From Neomesorhizobium sp963726065 (GTDB taxonomy: Bacteria; Pseudomonadota; Alphaproteobacteria; Rhizobiales; Rhizobiaceae), in NCBI GenBank assembly GCA_963726065.1, contig CAVSAU010000012.1, forward strand, positions 1 through 64,000: DNA of 64,000 nt, in the 5' to 3' direction. Every line of letters starts with the position of its first letter. Position 1 is the stretch's first letter. Below are positions 8,525-17,480 of the stretch, in pieces. Below the pieces are notes generated by a model that searched no databases, was not told the origin of the DNA, and was given only the letters and a program-made list of their open reading frames with translations. The translations under genes and the position numbers were made by a program.

Positions 8525-9329
8525 TTGAAACTACCAGCAAATATGACATTCTGGGACGGACCTCTTATGCATTTCATGGAGGCATACATGCCGGCAGGTG
8601 ATCCAAGTTTTTGTTCTTCTTTCGTTGCTGATCCAGATATCGAAAGTCGAATCGCCAGCGATCTTGAAGACTTCTTTGTTCGCTATCGAAATTGGGAAGC
8701 GGCTCGGGACGTGAGCTCGTCAAGCTTATCTCATCCTGCAACCATGCTGCTTTACTTTGGAAATCCTGCGCGTTGCGAAGCCGCCTTGAACAAGGGCGAA
8801 CTCGGAAAACGAAAATAGACTTGGAGAGGTGCGAGAAGTCGACTGCGGTGCGTTCAACGCTTTCGTTGGATTGTTCAAGAACTCGCTTTCTGGATATTCA
8901 TCCACTGAGTTACAAAACTTCGGCGTGGAATCCGACAATCTGACTAGTCTTGACGCGATATTCAGGGCTCTTTTTGATGTCGCGTTGAAGAAGATGTTTT
9001 CGGGGGAGGGGCTCGCAGATCCCGAGAGATTTATATTGAACGGATCGGTCTTCCTGAAAGCCGACCTGCGACCTACGACAATCGGTCGCGGTAAAGAGGA
9101 CAAAGGACTCTATATCATACCGGGGCACGTAGCATTTGAATGGAAGCACGAAGTCGAGGAGGGCTTCTATGCGGAGGTAGACACGATTGTCGAAGACGCC
9201 TTCGATCAAAGCCGAACTCGTCTAGTCAATCTCAGCGGAGCCGCACAGCTTCGCTTGAAGGATGCAGGAGACCATTTTGAGCCTGTTGAAATAGCTCCAG
9301 GTTGGATTGTCTGCGGCTCAGGCGGGTAG
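8525..9329 (+). CDS. Unrecognised protein of the YcaO-TfuA locus
   Basis: There are two overlapping frames, 8525-8818 and about 8790-9329, the second offset by one base. A single inserted base near 8790-8816 would join them into one protein of about 267 aa; otherwise they are two genes (the second starting GTG 8829 after GGAG). The start is unsure: TTG 8525, ATG 8543 and ATG 8567 are in frame. I recognise no family. Visible features are an acidic first half (DPDIESRIASDLEDFF), a central FRALFDVALKKMFSGEG, a beta-rich second half (KGLYIIPGHVAFEWKHEVEE) and a C terminus ending WIVCGSGG. The stop lies 14 bases before the ycaO start, and the whole block has low GC, so it is probably co-transcribed and functionally tied to YcaO-TfuA. 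Confidence 0.55.
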
Positions 9330-9343
9330 GAGCAAGGTCTCTG

Positions 9344-10621
9344 ATGGCAACTCCCGATGAGAAGTTGTTTGGCTAGGCGCTTTGGAGACTGCAACCGCAC
9401 CGTGGCGCCACTCGAAGTCGTCGAGGCGATCCGAAATTCGGAAACGCCTCCTCTTAGATCGCGACAGCTCATAGAAACTTTCCAGCAGGCATTGGGACTG
9501 GTAGCACAAGCAGGCTTAACTCGGGTCGCCGACTTAACCGGCCTGGATCGGGTCGGTATCCCCGTTGTCTCTGCAATTAGGCCAAACGCCAAATCATTCA
9601 GCGTTTCGTCCGGAAAAGGAATATCGATTGGAGCTGCATGGGTATCCGGCGTTATGGAGGCCCTCGAACTCTGCTACGCAGAGAACGCAGCCCCCACATG
9701 CCCTTTTAAGGATTTGCCACCTGGTTTACTGGTGCCAGACCCTAATGAACTGCCTCGTGCGCGAGGCAGCCGAATGCCGGATATCTATGACAACGAGAAT
9801 TCTCTTCAGCGTAGGGACGGATCTTATCACTCGCCAGCAGGTGGCTATCCCCTTCGAACTCGTGCATGCACATCTTTCACCAGCATGGGACAAGCAGGGA
9901 TCCGGGCTCCTCATCAGTACAAATGGTCTTGGGAGTGGCAATGATTTGGCAGAGGCCGCACTCCATGCCACATGTGAGGTCATTGAACGAGACGCTCTTG
10001 CACTACAACTTGCGCGTGATCCTGCCCTCACGATGTGCCTGCCGCCCCAAATAGATTTGGAAGCAGTCTCAGACCACACGTGTGTGGAACTAATCGAACG
10101 GTGCCGTGCTGCAGGATTGTTGCTGTCCGCTTACAATATAACTTCTGATATACCCGTCCCGGTCATTTATTGTCGGCTGTCGGATGCTATTTGCCCGCCA
10201 TTCGCGTGTACTGACGGGGCTGGATGTCATCCATCATCAGCGCTTGCCCTCCGCCGGGCGATCACCGAAGCGGCTCAAACTAGGCTGACTGTTATCTCGG
10301 GCGCTCGAGATGACCTCTCCTTTGCTGACTATGCGAGATCAAGCCCAGTGGCCATACGCAAGCGACAGGATTGTAATCTCATTGGATTACCCATCGAGTC
10401 GGACTGTCCACTTAAAACGGCGGCAGAGACGCTCGCGTGGTTGCTTTCAATGATGCACTCGACAGGAATTACCATGGTCGCGTGTGTGGCACTAGAGAGC
10501 TCGGCTGATGGTCTTTGTTTCGTTCGAGTAGTTATTCCCGGACTTGAGGGTTCGAACTCATTCAATACGATATCAGCCGGGTCGTCGAGCGCTCCATGCT
10601 CGCGAGGATAGACAAGCTTGA
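9344..10621 (+). CDS. YcaO-domain protein (TfuA-associated type)
   Basis: YcaO enzymes use ATP to activate peptide backbone amides; those paired with TfuA install thioamides. The start is ATG 9344, with AAGG 6 bases upstream, giving MATPDEKLF before a one-base shift. The main body then reads NRTVAPLEVVEAIRN, GLTRVADLTGLDRVGIPVVS and ISIGAAWVSGVMEALELCYA (ATP-binding ExxE region). After a second shift near 9780 it reads QQVAIPFELVHAHL, NGLGSGNDLAEAALHATCEV and IERDAL, and VRVVIPGLEG. After a third shift near 10555 it ends RYQPGRRALHARED. All three shifts are single-base insertions, like those in essential genes here, so the gene is probably intact (about 424 aa). Its TGA overlaps the TfuA start as TTGA. 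Confidence 0.85.
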
Positions 10622-11370
10622 GCACATTCGTATTCGTCGGACCAACATTGACCTGGAACGAGGGTGCCGCAATCGTTGCTCCCAGAAACTTGAACTGGTG
10701 CCCGCCCGCCCGACGTGGAGACATATACCAAGCTGCCCATTCTGGAGCGCGAGTGATTGTCCTGATAGATGGGTGCTTTGGAAACGAGCCCGCCGTTACG
10801 CATAAGGAAATCCTGTGGGCTATGAGCAAGGGTGTCACCTTGATCGGAGTAGCAAGTATGGGGGCGCTACGTGCAGCGGAGTTAGGGGCATTCGGAATGC
10901 ATGGAATGGGGCATATTTACAGGGCGTTTGTTTTGGGGGAGTTGTATAGGGATGATGAGGTGGCTGTCGAGCACGGCCCCTATCTCACTCAATACTCGCC
11001 CACTTCATTGCCACTTGTAAACATTCGCTATACCGTAGCACGTGCTGAACAGCGTAGCAGAATATCTCGATCAATTGCAGCAGATATTATCCGGACCGCA
11101 TCCGAGCTGTATTTCGGACATCGAACTTGGTGCAACATAATCGAAGTTGTTGTGCAGAAGCGACAGCTTCCACGATCCGAGGCCGTCAGCCTGCTAGAAT
11201 TGTTGAACCAACTGTATGTTGATAGAAAGCGGATGGATGCTATTCTGGCCCTTCGGTGGCTTGTACGCGCGAAAACTCGCATTCCCAAAATGGCCAAATT
11301 CGAGTTTGAAAATACTTTTTTCTTTGCACAATTCACGCGGACATTGCGTAGTCCATTCAGGTTCTCTTAG
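10618..11370 (+). CDS. TfuA-like protein
   Basis: This 250-aa protein starts at TTG 10618, overlapping the YcaO stop (TTGA), which indicates translational coupling. It opens TFVFVGPTLTWNEG and contains ARVIVLIDGCFGNEPAVTHK, EILWAMSKGVTLIGVASMGA and LRAAELGAFGMHGMGHIYRA. These are the conserved blocks of the TfuA family, named from the trifolitoxin region of Rhizobium leguminosarum. TfuA proteins partner YcaO enzymes and are thought to deliver sulfur for thioamide formation, as shown for methyl-coenzyme M reductase in methanogens. The frame is unbroken and low in GC. No sulfurtransferase, peptidase or exporter is visible next to it. Confidence 0.88.
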   Translation: MSTFVFVGPTLTWNEGAAIVAPRNLNWCPPARRGDIYQAAHSGARVIVLIDGCFGNEPAVTHKEILWAMSKGVTLIGVASMGALRAAELGAFGMHGMGHIYRAFVLGELYRDDEVAVEHGPYLTQYSPTSLPLVNIRYTVARAEQRSRISRSIAADIIRTASELYFGHRTWCNIIEVVVQKRQLPRSEAVSLLELLNQLYVDRKRMDAILALRWLVRAKTRIPKMAKFEFENTFFFAQFTRTLRSPFRFS

Positions 11371-11411
11371 CCGTCACTCAAGGCTATTTATTCAATAACT
11401 CCAAGTTTCGT

Positions 11412-14361
11412 TTATTCATGACGAAAGCATTCGATCAACGGTACAAAAAGCTTTGCACCGTGAGTGGACACGGTTTTGCTCATTTCATTAGCGGCGTCGT
11501 GCCGTCCTAAATTGGCGAGCGTACGGGCCTCCAGCCACACTATCCATGGAACTATTAAGACCGCGCCAGTTTCGACATAGCTTCGTTTGGCGGCCTGAAG
11601 GATGACAAGGGCTTGTGAGGGATCCTTCTCCACTAACGATCCGCCGTGCAGTACCGCAGCATAAGCGGACCAATATCTCATCGACCACTTCTCCGAAACA
11701 ATGCGCGCCAACTCGGATAGTTCTGCGACTTCCTCAAACGCATCAGCGGATAAGAGAGTTCGAGCCCCCGATGCAGTAAGCGCGCGCCATGCTGAAGGGA
11801 TGAAGCGAGAGTTGAGCACGCGCTATCACCGAGCGGCTGCCCTCCAATGCCCCAGGCAAGTCTCCAGCGAACCATGCCAGCCATGACAACAGGCTCCGCG
11901 AAGTTACTTCGCCATCGGCGTCCTGAAACCCTCGATAGGCCTCCTTTTCTGGATCCGCCGATACTTCCAGCGACTTCTGAAGGGATGCCTTCGCCGCGAC
12001 AAGATTTCCATCGATGAAAAGTTGTTTGGCACCGGTGCATCTGTGAAGGGCGGACAACTGAGGTGCACTCAGCGATTGACCTGCCAGCTGTCGCATGCCC
12101 TTAAGATGCTTCACGCAATTGGATTCGTCTGCTCGCAGCAATGCATAGTTCAACAAGGATCTGCGCGCCTCAAATGCGTCGTCAACCTCGTCTGCATCCA
12201 GGGCAAGTTGCAAGAGCCTCCGGGCGTTGTCCCTGACCTCAGAGGCTGCCCATCCATGCCTAGCCAAGATCGGCGTAGCCAATGCACGTGTCAGCTCCAA
12301 CTCCAGAGGTAGTCGTTCACCTTCTCCAAGGATCTTTCGGGCCTCATCCATAGCCAAGCTATAGAGTTCGATTGCCTCCGAATTGGCGAATTGCCTGACA
12401 GCGAAGTCTCCCGCCGAGCGATACGCGACTGTGGCCCTCCTCGGCTCGCCGGCCGCTGCTCGGTGTCTTGCTAGCACCTCGAAGTATGAGGGATCATCGT
12501 CGACGCGCTTTTCGACAGTATCACCGACAATTCCGTGCCAACGCTTTTTTATGGAAGGCGGAATGGATCCATAGGCGGCTTCTTGAATAAGTGCATGTTT
12601 GAAAGACAGGCCCGCGGCACTCGAGACAAGTACCTGATGCCTTTCGAGAGTTCTAACCTCTACGCCAATCGATCGACTGTCGCGGTGCTCATCAAGGCGT
12701 TGAAGCACGGAACTTAAAAGCTCTGCAGGAAAGTGTCTCCCGATCACGGAAGCTATCTGTGCCGTGCTTTTGCACTTTTCTAGTCGGTCCAGACGCTCCC
12801 AAATGATCCCCTGCAATTGAATGGTGACAGGATCCGCTGGTGGGTTAATCCCAGCGAACTCGTCACGTTTACCTCTAATTAGCTCCTCCACAAACAGAGG
12901 AATACCATCAGATAGACTTACAACACGGTCCATGTCAGAAACTGTACAATTATTTATCTTCGCGAAATTGATTGCTAGCTCTGTTATTTCTTCCTTATCC
13001 AACGGTTGGAGGTGCACGACGGAAAGGGGTCCCGAAAGCCATTCTTGCCCGATACACTCGGTCCTGCCTGTGAGGAGAAGCAATGCCCCAAACCTCGCGT
13101 TGTCGAAGATAAGTTCAGTGATCAATTCTTTGCTCGATGGATCACACCAATGAACATCTTCAATAGCAATCGCTATGGGACCTGGAAGTGTGCGGATGAA
13201 TTGACTTAATGCGACCTTGGCGCCAAGGAAATCATAGGGGGTGAGATCGCGTATCTTGCCACTTTCGAATACCGTCAGCATCAGAGCATTGAGCGTTGCT
13301 GCATGTGTCGGATTTAACGCAGCAACCGTGTCTGCGGTATTGTCTACTACGGATTTGCATATGTTGATGAAGGGCCAGTATGGCGTATTTTTGTATCGCT
13401 CATCACAGTAGGCAATCAGGGGCTTTTGCGATGAGCCATGCAGTCCGTCTAAAAAGTCACGAGTAAGTCGAGACTTACCTATTCCCGCCTCTCCCGCAAT
13501 GAGAATAGACCGCCCTGAATGGTCCGAACACTTTCGCCAGTGATGTCGTAGCAACTCCATCTCGTGTCCCCGACCAACTGTGGGACTTTCAACGCTGGCA
13601 AACGCGGCTCCATTGAGCACGCCCAAACTGCCACGCGCCTGGAAAATCTCGCGCTCAAACGGCAAACCCTTCAGCCGGCGGTACCCTAGTGATGAAAAAC
13701 AGATCTGACTTTCTGCCATCCTCTTCGTTTCTTCCGACACGACGACCGTGCCTGGGTAAGCCTCTGCCTGCAGTCGAGAGGCAATCGCCAATGGCGTTCC
13801 ATTCGCAGAGCCCCCTCCGGCGATCGCCACACCAGTGTGACATCCAACCCTAAGTTGGAGGTCACCGTACGTTCCCCGAATATCGTCTTCCTTCAAAACA
13901 GAACCGACAATTTCCATCCCGCATGACACCGCTGACAGAGCATGATTTCTTGATGCCTTCGGATATCCAAAGGTCACAAGCGCGCCATCCCCTTCAAACT
14001 GGGCGATGTGGCCGCCCCATCGGTGGACGATCTCTTGAAACTCCGACCGCATGAGGTAGATAAGATTGCGAAAGTCTTCTAGTCCGACGCGCTGGGAGAG
14101 CGCCGTCGAGCCTTTCCACCATGTCCGCGAACATGATCGTCATAGAACGAAGTTCAAGGCTGTCTGCGGATCGGCCCGCGGTCCCACCCTACCTTCCGCA
14201 GGACTGGCAGTAGTCCGCATCACTTGCATTCAAAAACCCGCAGGTGCATCTATTGGCAGACAATGCTGTACCGCAAGCGGAGCAGAATCGGGCATGGCTG
14301 GGGCAGTCGAAATCCGACAACTCGGACAAAGCAGAACTGGTTGGTCGGTAGAAACGCTCAT
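11412..14361 (-). CDS. Zinc-ribbon/class III cyclase/AAA/TPR regulator, disrupted
   Basis: The intact frame from 14052 carries most of a class III cyclase domain (GGHIAQFEGDGALVTFGYP, LRVGCHTGVAIAGGGSANGT). It continues into an AAA ATPase with Walker A ILIAGEAGIGKSRLTRDFL and Walker B IAIAIEDVHWCD, then long TPR-like helices. The C terminus continues after a one-base shift near 11780 to the stop at 11412. Upstream, another shift restores ELRSMTIMFADMVE and STALSQRVGLEDF, the true cyclase start. Further upstream a double zinc ribbon is visible (LLCPSCR from ATG 14361, then ARFCSACG, CTCG, YCQSCG) but with frame breaks and an in-frame TAG at 14189-14191. Relatives are about 1,000 aa. It may be a damaged gene or begin at the ATG near 14144. 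Confidence 0.7.
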
Positions 14362-14416
14362 GCTAATTCCGATCGCTCAACCTCCAATCGCTCAACCATG
14401 TTACCTCGGCGCAACC

Positions 14417-15083
14417 ATGCAAGCTAGATCGAACTCGCTTTTACTGCGAGATGGAGCTGTTGAGGACTTACCTTTTCTACTCAAAGGTATTCGCGATTGT
14501 TCGCGAGGACTTGTTGACGCGCTGTATGGATCCCAAGGCCTCGAGCAGAGGCTTTTGCGGAGCGGTTCTGCGGCTGGGTTATCTGCCTGCACTATCGCAA
14601 CAGTCAGCAGCGATTTGGTGGGCCTTTGTTATGCCTTCGACCTGAAGATCCGTCGCAAATGAGAAACTTCTGACCAATTCATTGAACCGGCGTCGTTATA
14701 CGTTGTGCGTCCGTTTCGAGATCTTGTGGTCCCACACAGCTGGTATATTGCTAACCTTTGGGTGGCGAACTCCTCACCGGAAGCATGGCATTGGTACTGA
14801 ACTGATCAAATCTGCAGCCTCGGACGCGATGTGCATAGGCCGTGAAAGCGTCTCGCTGCATGTTTATGGTTCAAACCACTCTGCAATCCAGCTCTACGAA
14901 CGTTTGGGCTTTTCGATGATTGGCTCGACGACTTTACCATCTCATCCAAGTCTGACGGTTTCTGGAGAGCTTAGGCTGATGGCGGCCAACACTAGTGAAC
15001 TCACTTCCATTTCCACTAGTTGGGGCTGCACTCAGAAAAACGCTCGTATTTTGTCGCGGAGTGGCGGAACCGATGACAGATAG
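14417..15083 (+). pseudogene. GNAT-family N-acetyltransferase, interrupted
   Basis: From ATG 14417 the frame reads NSLLLRDGAVEDLPFLLKGI, the usual N-terminal GNAT strand and helix, then VGLCYAFDL. A TGA at 14660-14662 interrupts it. The same frame continues EPASLYVVRPFRDLVVPHSW and YIANLWVANSSPE (strand 4), and after a one-base insertion HGIGTELIKSAASDA gives the acetyl-CoA pyrophosphate loop (GxGxxL equivalent). AIQLYERLGF ends the fold. The in-frame TGA is not explained by an insertion, so this may be a true nonsense mutation. The gene lies divergent from the cyclase regulator. Acetyltransferases can serve as self-immunity for peptide antibiotics, but a link to YcaO-TfuA is only inference. 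Confidence 0.6.
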
Positions 15084-15475
15084 TTCTCGCGCCGAAATGG
15101 CCGCCCGTGAAGCACGCGCAACTTGCCGTAGATTTTCACTTGAATAGAGAGCGCTACAACATCGGGCCTGCGAGTTAAAGACGTCAGCTTTCGTTCTCCC
15201 GCCTACCGCAATCAGACTGACCGCTTCCGTGAAGAGTTTCGGGCGCCGGCAGGCGTCGTCGAATCGCACCCAACAATGCAAGCTCTTTTTTCAGCCCGTT
15301 TTGCCGCACGAAGTGTCGTATACCGGGACCACGGGAAGCTGCGGAGCAGCAGCGGGCCGCTTGCCCCTTGGTACGCTGTGATCAGTTAACCGCACACGAT
15401 CAGTATTATCCGAAAACCACTGTGAAAAACCTGCCACAGCGGCTGACAGGCTCCGCTTGCCGGTGTCTACCCGGG
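15084..15475. other. No supported gene
   Basis: Short frames only, with no recognisable domains on either strand. Given the integrase stub at its right edge and the leftward direction of that gene, this is where the rest of the integrase would have been; it is deleted or decayed beyond recognition. Confidence 0.4.
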
Positions 15476-15556
15476 CTAAACTGCCATTTTTCCATCCGTC
15501 AGCTTGTACGGCTTGTCAGCCTTCTTCGCCTTCTTGATTTGCACGTCGGTAAGCAC
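15476..15556 (-). pseudogene. P4-type tyrosine integrase, N-terminal stub
   Basis: From the GTG at 15556 the frame encodes LTDVQIKKAKKADKPYKLTD before a premature stop at 15476-15478. This is the N-terminal DNA-binding DUF4102 segment of P4-family integrases (LTDxxIKxAKPxdKpYKLtDggGLyL), normally about 400 aa. It lies 170 bp from the 3' end of a tRNA-Ser gene and reads away from it, the standard arrangement for an element integrated at a tRNA. Only 26 residues survive, so the element can no longer excise by its own integrase. Confidence 0.75.
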
Positions 15557-15728
15557 GGTGCCTTGCCTCTGAAATACCCGAGCAAAGGGAAAGATACCCG
15601 GTTTTATACCCGGAATCCACCCGGGTATGCGTGACATTGCGCGGCAAAGCATGGGAACGAAAACTCAGGTAAATGCGCTTATTTACAAGGCTTTGTGGGC
15701 AAGGATGGGAGCGCTTGGGAAGGGCGGA

Positions 15729-15817
15729 TGGCGGAGGGAGTGGGATTCGAACCCACGGTGGCTTGCGCCCACGCCGGTTTTCAAGACCGGTGCCTTAAAC
15801 CGCTCGGCCATCCCTCC
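15729..15817 (-). tRNA. tRNA-Ser (anticodon UGA)
   Basis: On the minus strand the sequence starts GGAGGGATGGCCGAGCGGTT, has the anticodon loop CTTGAAA (anticodon TGA), a long variable arm typical of serine tRNA, the T-loop GTTCGAATCC, and closes TCCCTCCG followed by an encoded CCA. The 7-bp acceptor stem pairs perfectly. The 3' end faces the accessory region at lower coordinates, which fits use of this gene as an integration site. Confidence 0.95.
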
Positions 15818-16133
15818 GGCTGGCTGCTCTATGCGCGAAGAGGCGCGGTTTTTCAAGCGCGCGCTTGGCTACAAAGATCGGACTGCCAGCAAACCAGTAT
15901 CCGCACCACCCAGCCGCGGCCCGGAGCGAGGGCGTCGCGGGCAGGGGAAAGGCTCCATCCTGCCACAATCCTGCCGGTTTCCCGACATAATCGGTTAACA
16001 GGCTCGTAAACAATTCCTGCGCACAAGGGTGATTGGGGTTTGGGTGCAGGGTCGTTTGATATGTGCACCTCGTTTTTGTTTGTGTGCATATGGGTAGCGG
16101 TGCCTGAGTGCGGAGTCCGGGGACAATCCACGC
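15818..16133. promoter_or_regulatory. Divergent spacer between tRNA-Ser and rlpA
   Basis: This 316-bp gap holds promoters for the tRNA (leftward) and rlpA (rightward). Around 15995-16011 there is a TTAA, seven bases, then GTAAAC, which is close to the CtrA consensus TTAA-N7-TTAAC of alphaproteobacteria. Cell-cycle control of rlpA through it would be plausible but is untested. Confidence 0.3.
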
Positions 16134-17366
16134 ATGAGAATATCGACGCACCGGCGTCTCAGTCGCGCATCGACCGTCGCCATCCTGGCCGTTTCGGCCG
16201 CGTTTCTGGCTGCCTGCGCTTCGCCGCAGCCGAAGTCGATGGTGCAAAAGAAGCGTTCTAAGGAATATTTCTCCGAATCGGCCTACGGCGTGAAGGCGAG
16301 TCCGCGTGTCACCGACAAGCGATCGCGGCTGCCGCGCGGTGGCGGGCGCGACCAGACCGGCAAGCCCTACAAGGTCGCCGGCAAGTGGTATTATCCGAAG
16401 GAAGACAAGAGCTATCGCAAGATGGGTGCCGCGTCCTGGTATGGCGATGCATTCCACGGACGGCTCACCGCCAATGGCGAAATCTACGACATGACGCATT
16501 TGACGGCGGCGCATCCGACCATGCCGTTGCCAAGCTATGCGCGCGTCACCAACACAAAGAACGGCAGCTCGATCATCGTGCGCGTCAATGATCGCGGCCC
16601 GTATGCAAGCGGGCGCATCATCGACCTGTCCAAGCGGGCAGCAGAACTGCTCGATTATACCCACAGCGGCACCGCCAAGGTAGAGGTCGAGTATGTCGGA
16701 CGTGCGCCGCTCGATGGCCGCGACGAGCAGTACCTCATGGCATCCTACCGTCCCGGAAACCGGGCGCCGGATCCGTCCGACGGCATGCCGACCGGCGTCA
16801 TGATCGCGATGAACGGTCCGACGCCCAGCCTGGGCATCGGCCAGAACGCGCCGGCCGCGGCATTCCCCGGCACGCTATCGGACGCGCCGACGGCCGTAGC
16901 GGCCGTCATGGGCGACGTGGTCGACCTGCAACTGCCGGCGGTGGGTCCGATCGCGCCGGAACGGCCTTTCGAAAGTTTTGGCGCTCAGGAAGTGCAGGTG
17001 GCCTTCGCCACCATGTCCTATGCCGACACGCGCGTATCGGGCGCTGCCCAGGCTTTCGCCGCGCTCACCGGCGGTCGCATGACCGCAACCGACGTGGCCG
17101 CCTCTTGGAAACGCCAGAATCCGGCTTCCGCATCCGAGACCACGCAGGCTTATGTCGCCGCCGGTTCGTTCGCTTCGGAGGCCGAGGCCCGCGCGGTGCT
17201 TCGCGCGCTCTCCAGCCAGGGGCGCACGGTGCTGGAGAAATCGGAAACCGACGGCGCTTCCTGGTACACCGTCAATGTTTATCCCGACGGGCGCAGGGAT
17301 ATCGACGGGCTGCTCGAAACCGCGTGGGCGAACGGCGCGCCCGACGCGATAACAGTTCGCGACTGA
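16134..17366 (+). CDS. rlpA: Septal-ring lytic transglycosylase RlpA family lipoprotein
   Basis: RlpA proteins cleave glycan strands lacking stem peptides and help daughter-cell separation. This 410-aa form has a signal peptide with lipobox FLAAC at about residue 28, a double-psi beta-barrel domain (GAASWYGDAFHGRLTANGEI, then VRVNDRGPYASGRIIDLSKR with the catalytic Asp of NDRGPY), a Pro/Ala-rich linker, and a C-terminal SPOR domain (AAGSFASEAEARAVLRAL) that binds denuded septal peptidoglycan. It is full length and unbroken. It leads into the D,D-carboxypeptidase gene 115 bp downstream, so both probably serve peptidoglycan remodelling in one transcript. Confidence 0.92.
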   Translation: MRISTHRRLSRASTVAILAVSAAFLAACASPQPKSMVQKKRSKEYFSESAYGVKASPRVTDKRSRLPRGGGRDQTGKPYKVAGKWYYPKEDKSYRKMGAASWYGDAFHGRLTANGEIYDMTHLTAAHPTMPLPSYARVTNTKNGSSIIVRVNDRGPYASGRIIDLSKRAAELLDYTHSGTAKVEVEYVGRAPLDGRDEQYLMASYRPGNRAPDPSDGMPTGVMIAMNGPTPSLGIGQNAPAAAFPGTLSDAPTAVAAVMGDVVDLQLPAVGPIAPERPFESFGAQEVQVAFATMSYADTRVSGAAQAFAALTGGRMTATDVAASWKRQNPASASETTQAYVAAGSFASEAEARAVLRALSSQGRTVLEKSETDGASWYTVNVYPDGRRDIDGLLETAWANGAPDAITVRD

Positions 17367-17480
17367 TTTTTCACCGGTGTTTCGAAGCATGGGTGATCCG
17401 AGGGCGGTGCAGGCAGTTGCTCCGGCGGCTTTCATGCTGCTAGCCTGCCATCCAAGGCGGAAGGTCGAGCGGGCAGGGCG

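Noticed and set aside
9357..10611. ycaO as a pseudogene
   Set aside because: The three breaks are +1 insertions, motifs are intact on both sides, and the restored stop overlaps the tfuA start.
15084..15475. Further integrase sequence
   Set aside because: No catalytic R-H-R-Y motifs could be found on the minus strand in any frame.
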